DNA of 64,000 nt, from the NCBI RefSeq assembly GCF_031453675.1, contig NZ_JAVIZX010000001.1, positions 4,486,001 through 4,550,000 of the forward strand, read 5' to 3'. Below are positions 34,829-46,275 of the stretch, in pieces (position 1 is the stretch's first letter; every line of letters begins with the position of its first letter). The DNA comes from Paracidovorax wautersii. Lineage in GTDB: Bacteria > Pseudomonadota > Gammaproteobacteria > Burkholderiales > Burkholderiaceae_C. Both the position numbers and the translations under genes were made by a program. The notes under the pieces are model-generated. The model was not told the DNA's origin. It saw nothing but the letters and a program-made list of their open reading frames with translations, and did no database searches.

Positions 34829-35737
34829 ATGCCTGCTAACACCCCGCCCCTCGTTGCCGAGCCTCCGCTCGTGCTGTCCATCCAGTCCCACGTGGCCTAC
34901 GGGCATGTGGGAAACGATGCGGCCATGCTGCCGCTGCAGCTGCTGGGCATCGAGCCCGTGGCCGTGCACACGGTGCAGTTCTCCAACCACACGGGCTATG
35001 GCGAATTCAAGGGCCAGGTGTTCACGCCGGCGCACATCGGCGACGTGCTGGACGGCCTGCGCGCACGCGGCGTGCTGGCGCGCTGCCAGGCCGTGCTGTC
35101 GGGCTACCTGGGCGACGCAGGCGTCGGCGAGGCCATTCTGGCGGCCGTGCAGGAGATCCGCACCCAGCGGCCCGAGGCGCATTACCTGTGCGACCCGGTG
35201 ATGGGCGATGTGGGCCGCGGCGTGTTCGTGCGCCCCGGCATCCCCGAGTTCCTGCGCCGCCGCGCGCTGGCGCAGGCCAGCATCCTCACGCCCAACCAGT
35301 ATGAATTCGAGATGCTGCACGGCCAGCCGCTCGGCTCGGTGGACGACGCCATCGCCGCTGCGCGCGCACTGCTGGGCAGCACGCCGGGCACCGGTCCGTC
35401 CCTGATCGTGGTGACCAGCCTGCGCACGCCCGACCTGCCCACGGACCGCCTGGCCACGCTGGCCGTCACGGCGCGCGACGCGTGGCTGGTGCAGACCCCG
35501 TTCATCGACCTGCAGCCGCTGCCCAACGGCATGGGCGACGTGTTCTCTGCGGTGCTGCTGGGCCATCTGCTGCGCGGTGCATCGGAGCCCGATGCCGTGT
35601 CCAGCGCGGTCAGCAGCCTGTACGCCCTGGTGTCGCGCACCACGCCGGGCCAGCGCGATCTCCCGCTGGTGGCCTGCCGCGAACAGATCACAGCGCCCGC
35701 GGAGCGCTTTCAGGCCACGCCCTGGACGGGTGCGTGA
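34829..35737 (+). CDS. pdxY: Pyridoxal kinase
   Basis: A 302-residue ribokinase-fold enzyme that phosphorylates pyridoxal in the vitamin B6 salvage pathway. Visible motifs are VLSIQSHVAYGHVGNDAA at about 14-31, VQFSNHTGYGEFKG (substrate lid), LTPNQYEFEMLHG (ATP side) and the catalytic NGMGDVFSAVLLG near 231-243, where PdxY and PdxK have GxGD. The length fits PdxY. It is downstream of ridA. GTG- or TTG-start alternatives are not needed. Confidence 0.93.
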   Translation: MPANTPPLVAEPPLVLSIQSHVAYGHVGNDAAMLPLQLLGIEPVAVHTVQFSNHTGYGEFKGQVFTPAHIGDVLDGLRARGVLARCQAVLSGYLGDAGVGEAILAAVQEIRTQRPEAHYLCDPVMGDVGRGVFVRPGIPEFLRRRALAQASILTPNQYEFEMLHGQPLGSVDDAIAAARALLGSTPGTGPSLIVVTSLRTPDLPTDRLATLAVTARDAWLVQTPFIDLQPLPNGMGDVFSAVLLGHLLRGASEPDAVSSAVSSLYALVSRTTPGQRDLPLVACREQITAPAERFQATPWTGA

Positions 35738-35785
35738 CCGGCCGCAGGGAAAGCCCACGGCCGGCAGCGAGAGCTGCCCACCGGC

Positions 35786-36607
35786 TCACCAGGGAAAGTC
35801 GATCAAGTCCCCGTAGAGGCGCCGCAGGATCGCCTTGACCTCGGGCGACTGCTGGTAGATGGCGATGAACTTCAGCAGCCGCGGGTCATTCTCCTTCTCC
35901 GGCGTCGTCACCCAGCGGATGGCGTAGCGCTTCACGTTCTCGGGCACGGTGTTGTCGAACGCCAGGCCCTGCTTCTCGTCCACGCCGCCGTGCTTGGCGA
36001 AGGTCGTGTAGGTGACCACGGCGGTCACGTCCTCGAAGACACGGGCCGATTGCGCGCCTTCCACGGCGATGAGCTTGAGCTTCTTGGGGTTCGCCGTGAT
36101 GTCTGCCGTCGTCGCGAGGTGGCCGGCGCCGGGCTTGAGCTTGATGAGCTCCATGGATTCGAGCAGCAGCAGCGACCGCGCGTTGTTCACAGGGTCCGAC
36201 AGGATCGCGATGGTGGCGCCATCGGGCACGGCGTCGCCCTTCTTCAGCTTCTTGGAGAACAGTCCGATGGTGGTGGAGTAGCCATAGGCGATCGGCTTGA
36301 GATGCACGCCCCGGCTCTGGTTGAAGCGCTCAAGGAACGGGTAGTGCTGGAAGAAGTTGGCGTCGATCGAGCCTTCGGCGAGGGCCGTGTTGGGCAGCAC
36401 CCAGTCCGTGAACTCCACCAGCTTCACATTCAGGCCCTGCGCGCGCGCCAGCTCGATGGCTTTTTCCGTGGCCTCGTTGGCGACGGAAGGAATGGCGCCG
36501 ATGCGCAGCGGTGGCTGCTGCTGCGGCTGTGCCTGGACGGCGGCCACCGTGGAAACGAAGAGGGCCGCGATGGCGAGCCGCCGGGCGGTGGAGAGCAATG
36601 CAGACAT
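35786..36607 (-). CDS. MetQ/NlpA family ABC transporter substrate-binding protein
   Basis: A 273-residue periplasmic binding protein of the NlpA/MetQ family, which delivers methionine or related compounds to an ABC importer. Signal peptide at residues 1-26 (ending AVQAQ). Unlike most MetQ proteins it has no lipobox cysteine, so it would be freely soluble. Family motifs: LRIGAIPSVANEATEKAIELA, VKLVEFTDWVLPNTALAEGSID and the ANFFQHYPFLE segment. No ATPase or permease gene (metN, metI) lies beside it, so it is an orphan receptor here. It converges with pdxY. Confidence 0.88.
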   Translation of the reverse strand: MSALLSTARRLAIAALFVSTVAAVQAQPQQQPPLRIGAIPSVANEATEKAIELARAQGLNVKLVEFTDWVLPNTALAEGSIDANFFQHYPFLERFNQSRGVHLKPIAYGYSTTIGLFSKKLKKGDAVPDGATIAILSDPVNNARSLLLLESMELIKLKPGAGHLATTADITANPKKLKLIAVEGAQSARVFEDVTAVVTYTTFAKHGGVDEKQGLAFDNTVPENVKRYAIRWVTTPEKENDPRLLKFIAIYQQSPEVKAILRRLYGDLIDFPW

Positions 36608-36760
36608 GGAAGGCGTGATGGCAGACGAAAGCCGGGATCATCGACGCACCAGGCGGGAGAAGGCAAGCGGGCTGCTGGATGTCCCTGCGTGCCTAAGTGC
36701 CTGCGTGTCTGCGTATTGCAGGCCCTCTGCCGAAGGCCCTCGTCTCGCCGGTGGAACGCT

Positions 36761-36849
36761 ATTGAATCAATAGCTTTATGCGCTTGTTAAACAACGACTT
36801 CCGGCACTTTTCTATTGAAAACGCTTATGGATCAAGCGCTAACAGCTCA
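36761..36849. repeat. Dispersed palindromic repeat, copy F (two adjoining copies)
   Basis: The left part is TATTGAATCAATAGCTTTAT followed by GCGCTTG and a CCGGCACTTTT tail. The right part has AACGCTT (36820-36826), a 7-bp loop and AAGCGCT (36834-36840) followed by AACAGCT. It occupies the 271-bp gap between the chemoreceptor stop and the MetQ-like start, where I see no gene. Confidence 0.75.
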
Positions 36850-36878
36850 CTTATCCATAGCATCTAATCCACGGCACC

Positions 36879-38699
36879 TCAAAAGCTTTCCCAATCGTCA
36901 TTGCCGCCCTGGCCCGCCAGCGCCGGCTGGCGCGCCGCAGCCGCAGCCGATGCCTGTGCCGGCTTGCCAGCCGCGGCGGCAACGGGCTGGGCAGCGTGGG
37001 GACTCCGCAGCGCCGCCGCAGCGGACTTGCCCGCAGCCGGGGCCGTTGCCCGGCCTTCCGCCCCGAGGGCAGGCGTGCTGCGCGAGGCAGCGGCCGTTGC
37101 TGAGCCGGATGCGGCAACCGATGCGGATGCCGCAGCGACCGCCGGGGCAGGGGCGCCGCCAGGCACCTTGAACACCGCCACCGTGCGTGCCAGCTGCTCC
37201 GCCTGCTCGCGCAGGCTCTGCGCGGCGGCCGCGCTTTCCTCCACCAGCGCTGCGTTCTGCTGCGTCATCTGGTCCAGTTGGCCGACCGACTGGTTGACCT
37301 GGCCGATGCCGGCGCTCTGCTCGGACGCCGCCGCCGTGATCTCGCCGATCATGTCGTTCACCCGCTGCACCGAACGCACGATGTCTTCCATGGTCGTGCC
37401 CGCATCCCGCACCAGGCGGCTGCCCGCCTCCACCCGCTCCACCGAGGTGCCGATGAGCTGCTTGATCTCTTTGGCCGCCTCGGCGCTGCGCTGGGCCAGG
37501 CTGCGCACCTCGCCCGCCACCACGGCAAAGCCCCGGCCCTGCTCGCCCGCCCGTGCGGCCTCTACCGCCGCGTTCAGCGCCAGGATGTTGGTCTGGAAAG
37601 CGATGCCATCGATCACGCCGATGATGTCGGCGATCTTCTTGCTGCTGTGGTGGATGTCCTCCATGGTGGAGACCACCTGCGTGACCACCTCGCCGCCGCG
37701 CCGCGCCACGCCGGTGGCGTTGGCCGCCAGGCCGCTGGCCTGCTGGGCGCTGCTGGCGCTTTGCTGCAGCGTGCTGGTGAACTGCTCCATGGCCGCCGCC
37801 GTCTCCTGCAGGTTGCTGGAAGTCTGCTCGGTGCGCGACGACAGGTCGTGGTTGCCGGTGGCGATCTCGGCGCTGGCGATGGCGATGCTGTCCGTGCTGT
37901 GGCGCACCTGCTGCACCACGCCGGCCAGCGCCTCGCTCATGGCGTACTGCGAGCGCAGCAGATCGCCGAACTCGTCGCCGCGCGTGACGGTGCCCTGCGC
38001 GCTCAGGTCGCCCCCGGCGATGCGCGCGGCCAGGTCGTTGGCCTGCGCCAGGGGCCGCTGGATGCTGCCGATCAGGTAGTGGGCGCCGGCCACGATGGCC
38101 AGCAGCAGGGCGACCACAGCCACGCCGGCGATCTGCAGGGTGAGCGTGCGGGCTGCCGCCATCTCGGCCAGGCGCGCCTGCGCGGTCTGCTCCTGCAGTC
38201 GCACGAAGTCGCGCAGCGCCTGCAGATAGGTGCCGACGGCCGGGTCGTAGCGCTGCTTGACCAGCGCCACGGCCTCGTCCTGCCGGCCGGCCGCCTTGGT
38301 CTGCCGGGCCTGGCCGCGCAGATCGATCATGGTCTTGCGGGCCTCGGCGATCTTGGCCATCTGCGCCTCGTCGGCGTCGGCCAGGGCCATGCTTTCCAGC
38401 GATTTCTGCACGGTGGTGATCTGCGCGCTGGTGGCGGCGATCAGGTCCTTGAACTCGGCCTCGACCGCCGGATCGCCGCTCACGATGAGCGCCTGCGTGC
38501 GCGCGGCGTTGGTCTCCGTCAGCCCGGACCAGCGCATGGCGGCCGACACCCGCGCCTGCATCTCCCGTGCGATGGCGTCGGCCTGCGCCTGCACCTGCAC
38601 GGTGCGGTAGCCCGCCAGGCCGACCACCCCGGCCAATGCAACGACGATCAGGAAAACGGCGAGCCAGAGCTTCTGTGCGATGCGGACGCGTTGGAACAT
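36879..38699 (-). CDS. Methyl-accepting chemotaxis protein with CheR-tethering tail
   Basis: A 606-residue chemoreceptor. First membrane helix about 10-32, a periplasmic four-helix sensor region about 33-188, second membrane helix about 190-215, HAMP region after it, then the long signalling coiled coil. The conserved tip is NILALNAAVEAARAGEQGRGFAVVAGEV. A ~90-residue Ala-rich linker leads to the C-terminal pentapeptide DWESF, the CheR/CheB-tethering signal found on major receptors such as Tar and Tsr (NWETF). The ATG at 38699 is chosen because the membrane helix begins there. No che genes are adjacent. The ligand is unknown. Confidence 0.93.
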   Translation of the reverse strand: MFQRVRIAQKLWLAVFLIVVALAGVVGLAGYRTVQVQAQADAIAREMQARVSAAMRWSGLTETNAARTQALIVSGDPAVEAEFKDLIAATSAQITTVQKSLESMALADADEAQMAKIAEARKTMIDLRGQARQTKAAGRQDEAVALVKQRYDPAVGTYLQALRDFVRLQEQTAQARLAEMAAARTLTLQIAGVAVVALLLAIVAGAHYLIGSIQRPLAQANDLAARIAGGDLSAQGTVTRGDEFGDLLRSQYAMSEALAGVVQQVRHSTDSIAIASAEIATGNHDLSSRTEQTSSNLQETAAAMEQFTSTLQQSASSAQQASGLAANATGVARRGGEVVTQVVSTMEDIHHSSKKIADIIGVIDGIAFQTNILALNAAVEAARAGEQGRGFAVVAGEVRSLAQRSAEAAKEIKQLIGTSVERVEAGSRLVRDAGTTMEDIVRSVQRVNDMIGEITAAASEQSAGIGQVNQSVGQLDQMTQQNAALVEESAAAAQSLREQAEQLARTVAVFKVPGGAPAPAVAAASASVAASGSATAAASRSTPALGAEGRATAPAAGKSAAAALRSPHAAQPVAAAAGKPAQASAAAAARQPALAGQGGNDDWESF

Positions 38700-38853
38700 G
38701 GTGGCCACCCCTGCAGTCGTTGTTGTGCTTGCAGCGATGGTGCGCGGGGCAGGCGCAGTTTTCCTATCCGGAAGAACCCGCGGGCGCCGGTGTGTTGCGC
38801 GCACACGGCGTTCCGCGCAGCAGCACGGGCCGGGGCCCGCGCGGCTGTTTGCG

Positions 38854-41201
<2,348 letters not shown>

Positions 41202-41205
<4 letters not shown>

Positions 41206-42080
41206 TCGTTGGAGGGCTGAGAAGTCGTAGCTCCCAGTGCCACGCGGGCGGGCAGGCCGGCCGCGGCGTCACGGGATGATGAGGAAGAAGTTGGAGCGGA
41301 AGGCGTGGCCGGTAGCTGCATGCGTACGCGGCCCGGGGCGGAGCGCCGGGCCATCGCCTGCGCCGCAGGCGGCTTGAGCTGGCCGTACAGGCCCAGCACG
41401 CTCTTCACGTAGTTCTGCGTTTCGCGGTAGGCCGGGATGCGCTGGCCCGCGCGCTGCACGGCGCCCTCGCCAGCGTTGTAGGCGGCCAGCGCCAGGTCCA
41501 TGCGGCCTTCGAACAGGTCCAGCAGGTGGCGCAGGTAGCGCGTGCCGGCCGCCACATTGGTGGCCGGATCGACGAGCCGCTGGGCGGCGGTGCGCTTGGC
41601 ATCGGCGGCCACGCCGAAGCGCTCCGCCGTCGCGGGCATCAGCTGCATCAGGCCGACGGCGCCGCGCGGGGACACGGCTGCCGGGTCGAAGCCCGACTCG
41701 GTGGCGATCACCGCCTGCAGCAGTTCGACCTCGACGCCGTAGCGCTCGGCCGCAGCGCGCAGATGGTGTCGGACGCTCTTGTAGCCCGGCGCGATGTCGA
41801 AGTAGGTCTGCAGCCGTGCGGGTCCCGATGCGGCGGCCGAGGCCGCAGCGGCACCGCCGTCCCGCACGGAGTCGAACTCGCGGCCGCGGAAGAACAGTGC
41901 ATAGCGTTCGTCCACCTGCTCGGCCGCAAAGTGGGTGATGCCCCGCTCGTCCACATAGGCCCACAGATCCGCCCACGCGGCATGCTGCGAAAACAGGAGC
42001 AGCATGCCCAATACGGACGAGCGCCAGCGGCCTAAAAGACCAGCAAGGCTTGAACCCAGCGCGGCAAGGCGGCCTGCCAT
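41202..42080 (-). CDS. Lytic transglycosylase with DUF4124 and SLT domains
   Basis: A 292-residue exported muramidase-type lytic transglycosylase that cleaves peptidoglycan. Signal segment at about 17-37 (ends AAWA). A DUF4124-like stretch follows ([19 protein letters not shown]). The SLT domain spans about 105-235 with the catalytic glutamate in [19 protein letters not shown], then [15 protein letters not shown] and AYNAGEGAV. The C-terminal 50 residues are Ser/Ala/Pro-rich. It lies between parE and parC, overlapping the parC start by four bases; a cell-wall enzyme inside the topoisomerase IV operon suggests shared growth-linked expression. Confidence 0.92.
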
Positions 42081-42084
42081 GGCT

Positions 42085-44067
42085 TCAGATGTCCACTTCC
42101 ACGGCGTCGCCGTGCAGTTCCATCAGTTCACGCCGCGCGGCCGCTTCGCCCTTGCCCATCAGCTTGGTGATCAGGCCTTCGGTGGCGGCGAAGTCCATGT
42201 CGCCCAGCTGCACCGGTAGCAGGCGGCGGGTGTCGGGGTTGAGCGTGGTTTCCCACAGCTGCTCGGCGTTCATCTCGCCCAGGCCCTTGAAGCGGCTGAT
42301 CTGGCACTTCTCGCGCGGCACGCCGTCCTTGGCGCACTTGTCCAGGATGGCCTCCAGCTCGCCATCGTCCAGCGCGTAGAGCTTGGAGGCCGGCTTCTTG
42401 CCCCGCGCCGGCACGTCCACGCGGAACAGCGGCGGGCGCGCCACGTAGATATGGCCGGTCTCGATGAGCTTGGGGAAATGGCGGAAGAACAGCGTGAGCA
42501 GCAGCACCTGGATGTGCGAGCCGTCCACGTCGGCGTCCGACAGGATGCAGATCTTGCCGTAGCGCAGGCCGGACAGGTCGGGCGCATCGTTGGGGCCATG
42601 CGGGTCGACGCCGATGGCCACCGAGATGTCGTGGATTTCGGTGTTGGCGAACAGGCGGTCGCGGTCCACCTCCCAGGTGTTGAGCACCTTGCCGCGCAGT
42701 GGCAGCACGGCCTGGCTTTCCTTGTCGCGGCCCATCTTGGCGCTGCCGCCGGCGGAGTCGCCCTCGACCAGGAACACCTCGTTGTGCGAGATGTCGCGGC
42801 TTTCGCAGTCGGTGAGCTTGCCGGGCAGCACGGCCACGCCGGAGCCTTTCTTCTTCTCCACCTTCTGGCCCGCCTTCTGGCGTGTCTGCGCGGCCTTGAT
42901 GGCCAGTTCGGCCAGCTTCTTGCCGTAGTCGACGTGCTGGTGCAGCCACAGTTCGAGCGCCGGGCGCACGAAGTTGCTGACCAGGCGCACGGCATCGCGC
43001 GAGTTCAGCTTTTCCTTCACCTGGCCCTGGAACTGCGGGTCCAGCACCTTGGCCGACAGCACGTAGCTGGCGCGGGCGAACACATCCTCGGGCAGCAGCT
43101 TCACGCCCTTGGGCAACAGCGAATGCAGCTCGATGAAGCTCTTGACCGCGTTGAACAGGCCGTCGCGCAGGCCCGCGTCGTGCGTGCCGCCGGCGCTGGT
43201 CGGAATCAGGTTGACGTAGCTCTCGCGCACGGGCGCGCCTTCGTCGGTGAAGCCCACGCACCACGCGGCCCCCTCGCCTTCGGCAAAGCTCTCGTGGTGG
43301 CGGTCGGCAAAGCCCTCGCCCTCGAAGAGCGGAATCACCGGGTCGGCCGACAGCGTCTGCGCTAGGTAGTCGCGCAGGCCGCCCTTGTACTGCCAGGTCT
43401 GGGTCTCCTTGGTCTTTTCGTTCACCAGCGACACCGTCACGCCCGGCATCAGCACGGCCTTGCTGCGCAGCAGATGGGTGAGTTCGCCCATGGGCAGGGC
43501 CAGCGTCTCGAAGTACTTGCCGTCGGGCCAGACGCGCACCGTCGTGCCCTGCTTGCGCTCGCCGGGCTCCAGCGGTCGGGCCACCAGCGGCTCGGTCACG
43601 TCGCCGCCCTGAAACACCAGGCGGGCGACCTGCCCTTCGCGGTGGGTGCTGGCCTCCAGGCGCAGGGCCAGGGCGTTGGTCACGCTCACGCCCACGCCGT
43701 GCAGCCCGCCCGAGAAGCTGTAGGCGCCGCCCTTGCCCTTGTCAAACTTGCCGCCCGCGTGCAGGCGGGTGAACACCAGCTCGATCACCGGTGCCTTTTC
43801 CTCGGGGTGCAGGCCGAAGGGAATGCCCCGGCCGTCGTCTTCGATGCTCACCGAGCCGTCGGTGTGCAGGGTGACCTTGATCTTCTTGCCGTGCCCGGCC
43901 AGCGCCTCGTCGGCGGCGTTGTCCAGCACCTCCTGCAGGATGTGCAGGGGGTTGTCGGTGCGGGTGTACATGCCCGGGCGCTGCTTGACGGGCTCCAGCC
44001 CTTTCAGGACGCGGATCGAGCCTTCGGAGTATTCGCTGGCGGGAGTGGATGCGGGTTTGACTGCCAT
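42085..44067 (-). CDS. parE: DNA topoisomerase IV subunit B
   Basis: The 660-residue ATPase subunit of topoisomerase IV. GHKL ATPase motifs are seen in VLDNAADEALAGHGKKIKV, DDGRGIPFGLHPEEK and GGLHGVGVSVTNAL. The TOPRIM motifs are EGDSAGGSAKMGRD and DADVDGSHI. The ParE form (rather than GyrB) is supported by the length and by parC in the same operon. The frame stays open far upstream, but the ATG at 44067 gives the standard N-terminus (EYSEGSIRVLKGLEPVKQRP). The ribosome site is weak. The gene starts the parE-slt-parC operon and is divergent from the MFS transporter gene. Confidence 0.95.
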   Translation of the reverse strand: MAVKPASTPASEYSEGSIRVLKGLEPVKQRPGMYTRTDNPLHILQEVLDNAADEALAGHGKKIKVTLHTDGSVSIEDDGRGIPFGLHPEEKAPVIELVFTRLHAGGKFDKGKGGAYSFSGGLHGVGVSVTNALALRLEASTHREGQVARLVFQGGDVTEPLVARPLEPGERKQGTTVRVWPDGKYFETLALPMGELTHLLRSKAVLMPGVTVSLVNEKTKETQTWQYKGGLRDYLAQTLSADPVIPLFEGEGFADRHHESFAEGEGAAWCVGFTDEGAPVRESYVNLIPTSAGGTHDAGLRDGLFNAVKSFIELHSLLPKGVKLLPEDVFARASYVLSAKVLDPQFQGQVKEKLNSRDAVRLVSNFVRPALELWLHQHVDYGKKLAELAIKAAQTRQKAGQKVEKKKGSGVAVLPGKLTDCESRDISHNEVFLVEGDSAGGSAKMGRDKESQAVLPLRGKVLNTWEVDRDRLFANTEIHDISVAIGVDPHGPNDAPDLSGLRYGKICILSDADVDGSHIQVLLLTLFFRHFPKLIETGHIYVARPPLFRVDVPARGKKPASKLYALDDGELEAILDKCAKDGVPREKCQISRFKGLGEMNAEQLWETTLNPDTRRLLPVQLGDMDFAATEGLITKLMGKGEAAARRELMELHGDAVEVDI

Positions 44068-44196
44068 GGCGGCGGATTGTAGTGCTGGATATAACAACAG
44101 TTTTCTCCACTCCGGTTTTATCCGCCGGGCGCCCTCCCGCTCTCCGCTGTCGCAGCCACGCCAGCGCGAAAGGCGGGTTTTGGCTACATTCGCCGG

Positions 44197-45420
44197 ATGC
44201 ATAAAGACACACAGAAACTGTCCATGGCCCAGGTGCTGATGTGCGGCGCCGCCATCGTCACGCTGTCCATGGGCATCCGGCACGGGTTCGGCCTGTGGCT
44301 GCAGCCCATCACGCAGGACATGGGCTGGACGCGCCAGACCTTTGCCCTGGCAATCGCCGTGCAGAACATCGCCTGGGGCGTGTTCGGCATCTTCGCCGGC
44401 ATGGCGGCCGACCGGTTCGGGGCCTTCCGTGTGCTGATCGGCGGGGCGGTGCTCTATGCGCTGGGCCTGGCCGGCATGGCGCTGTCGCCGACGCCGCTGC
44501 TGTTCGCCCTCACCGCCGGCGTGCTGATCGGCGCGGCCCAGGCGGGCACCACCTATGCCGTGATCTACGGCGTGCTGGGCCGCCAGATCGCGCCCGAGAA
44601 GCGCTCCTGGGCCATGGGCGTGGCGGCCGCGGCCGGTTCGTTCGGCCAGTTCCTGATGGTGCCCGTGGAGGGCCAGCTGATCGCCGGCCTGGGCTGGCAG
44701 GAGGCCCTGCTCGCCCTCTCGGCCATGGTGCTGCTCATCGTGCCGCTGGCCTTCGGCCTGCGCGAGCCGGGCTTCGGCAACGCTGCCGGGGGTGCAAAGC
44801 TCCAGCGCAGCCAGACCGTGGGGCAGGCCATGTCCGAGGCGCTGCGCTATCCCAGCTTTCTGCTGCTCACGGCCGGCTACTTCGTGTGCGGCTTCCAGGT
44901 GGTGTTCATCGGCGTGCACATGCCCAGCTACCTGAAGGACCATGGCCTGTCGCCCCAGGTGGCCAGCTATGCGCTGGCGCTGATCGGCCTGTTCAACGTG
45001 TTTGGCACCTACATCGCCGGCACGCTCGGCCAGCGCATGGCCAAGCGCAAGATCCTCGCCTTCATCTACTTCGCGCGGGCGGTGGCCATCAGCGTCTTCC
45101 TGCTGGTGCCGCTGTCGCCGCTGTCGGTGTATGTGTTCTCGGCCGTCATCGGCTTCCTGTGGCTGTCCACCGTGCCGCCCACCAACGCCACCGTGGCGCA
45201 GATCTTCGGGGTGCAGCATCTGTCGATGCTGGGCGGCTTCGTGTTCTTCAGCCACCAGATCGGCAGCTTCCTGGGCGTGTGGCTGGGCGGGCTGCTGTAC
45301 GACCAGACCGGCAGCTACGATGTGGTCTGGTACCTGGCCATCGCGCTGGGCGTCTTCGCGGGGCTGGTGAACCTGCCCGTGAAGGAAGCCCCGATCCTGC
45401 GCGCGCCCCAGGCCGCCTGA
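44197..45420 (+). CDS. MFS transporter, oxalate/monocarboxylate-type
   Basis: A 407-residue major facilitator protein with twelve predicted membrane helices. The motif between helices 2 and 3 is GIFAGMAADRFGAFRVLIGG at about 65-84, close to the MFS motif A. The start SMGIRHGFGLWLQPITQDMG and a long central loop are typical of the monocarboxylate/OFA branch. The substrate is unknown; small carboxylates are plausible. It is divergent from parE. A tiny frame-disrupted membrane ORF follows directly. Confidence 0.88.
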   Translation: MHKDTQKLSMAQVLMCGAAIVTLSMGIRHGFGLWLQPITQDMGWTRQTFALAIAVQNIAWGVFGIFAGMAADRFGAFRVLIGGAVLYALGLAGMALSPTPLLFALTAGVLIGAAQAGTTYAVIYGVLGRQIAPEKRSWAMGVAAAAGSFGQFLMVPVEGQLIAGLGWQEALLALSAMVLLIVPLAFGLREPGFGNAAGGAKLQRSQTVGQAMSEALRYPSFLLLTAGYFVCGFQVVFIGVHMPSYLKDHGLSPQVASYALALIGLFNVFGTYIAGTLGQRMAKRKILAFIYFARAVAISVFLLVPLSPLSVYVFSAVIGFLWLSTVPPTNATVAQIFGVQHLSMLGGFVFFSHQIGSFLGVWLGGLLYDQTGSYDVVWYLAIALGVFAGLVNLPVKEAPILRAPQAA

Positions 45421-45441
45421 CCCTCCAACCCCGCTACCGCC

Positions 45442-45608
45442 ATGCCCACCACCGCTGCCCCGACGCCCGCTCCCGCCGCGCCCGCGTTCGCCCGCGCCGG
45501 TGGGCCTGGGCGCTGGCGGGCGCGGCGGTGCTCGCACTGGTCTTCCTGCTGTACACCGAGCCCGGCTTCGTGGTGATGATGGCGGACCAGGTGTGGGCCT
45601 GCTTCTGA
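45442..45608 (+). pseudogene. Small single-helix membrane protein, reading frame broken
   Basis: The ATG at 45442 reads MPTTAAPTPAPAAPAFARAG and then loses sense. A different frame, from about 45492, reads RRWAWALAGAAVLALVFLLY and continues TEPGFVVMMADQVWACF to a stop at 45608, a clear membrane helix and tail with no start codon of its own. Joined by a one-base shift near 45480-45500, which is a C/G-rich stretch, they would give a protein of about 55 residues. This is either a disabled gene, a sequencing slip or, less likely, a programmed frameshift. It follows the MFS gene by 21 bp and could be its partner. Confidence 0.45.
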
Positions 45609-45620
45609 GGCAAGATCCAA

Positions 45621-45676
45621 GCAAAATCGGCCTCCAGCGCTTATTGGATAAGCGCATATAGCTCCCATTTCAATAG
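45621..45676 (-). repeat. Dispersed palindromic repeat, copy G
   Basis: AGCGCTT at 45636-45642, loop ATTGGAT, AAGCGCA at 45650-45656. On the minus strand the tail AAGCGCTGGAGGCCGATTT is identical to that of copy H, 12 kb away. It ends eight bases before the methyltransferase ATG, so it may affect initiation of that gene. Confidence 0.88.
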
Positions 45677-45683
45677 CAAACCC

Positions 45684-46241
45684 ATGCCACAGAACCTGCC
45701 CGCGGCCCCGTCGCCCTGGATCGAGCGCTGGGCCCACCTGCTGCCGCAGGGCGGTTCGGTGCTGGACGTGGCCTGCGGCGCCGGCCGGCATGTGCGCTGG
45801 CTGCACGCACGCGGCCACCGCGTCACCGGCGTCGACCGGGACGCCGCGGCCCTGGCGCCGCTGCAAGCCCTGGGCGAGATGGTCTGCGCAGACATCGAAG
45901 GCGGCCCCTGGCCGCTGCCCGGCCGCCGGTTCGACGCGGTCGTCGTCACCAACTACCTCTGGCGGCCGCTGCTGCCGGTGCTGGTCGCCAGCGTGGCGCC
46001 CGGCGGCGTGCTGCTGTACGAGACCTTCGCCGCAGGCAACGAGCGGCTGGGCCGGCCGGCACGCCCGGAGTTTCTTTTGCGGCCCGGGGAACTGCTGGCC
46101 GCCTGCACGGGTCTGCGTACCGTGGCCTTCGAGGACGGCTATCTCGACAGCCCTGCCCGGTGTATGCAGCGCGTGGCCGCCCTCCGGGAAGATGCCGAGT
46201 CTGCCCCTCTCGAGCGCCTCCGGCTGCAGCCCCCGCTCTAG
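45684..46241 (+). CDS. Class I SAM-dependent methyltransferase
   Basis: A 185-residue methyltransferase-fold protein. The SAM-binding glycine motif is VLDVACGAGRHVRWLHARGH at about 27-46, followed by VTGVDRD (acidic residue binding the ribose) and FDAVVVTNYLWRPLLPVL at the strand-4 region. The target is unknown. Length and TehB-like core suggest a small-molecule methyltransferase. The start is directly behind palindromic repeat copy G, and no strong ribosome site is visible. dapA follows 34 bp downstream on the same strand. Confidence 0.85.
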   Translation: MPQNLPAAPSPWIERWAHLLPQGGSVLDVACGAGRHVRWLHARGHRVTGVDRDAAALAPLQALGEMVCADIEGGPWPLPGRRFDAVVVTNYLWRPLLPVLVASVAPGGVLLYETFAAGNERLGRPARPEFLLRPGELLAACTGLRTVAFEDGYLDSPARCMQRVAALREDAESAPLERLRLQPPL

Positions 46242-46275
46242 TTAGAATGCTCTTTTACCGTTTTCCAACGCGGAC

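Noticed and set aside
35738-35764. CCGGCCG / CGGCCGG inverted repeat between pdxY and the MetQ-like gene
   Set aside because: The loop is 13 bases and no T-run follows on either side, so an intrinsic terminator is not supported.
44068-45657. Upstream extension of the parE frame by about 530 codons
   Set aside because: It is antisense to the MFS transporter gene and has no family similarity; the normal ParE start is at 44067.
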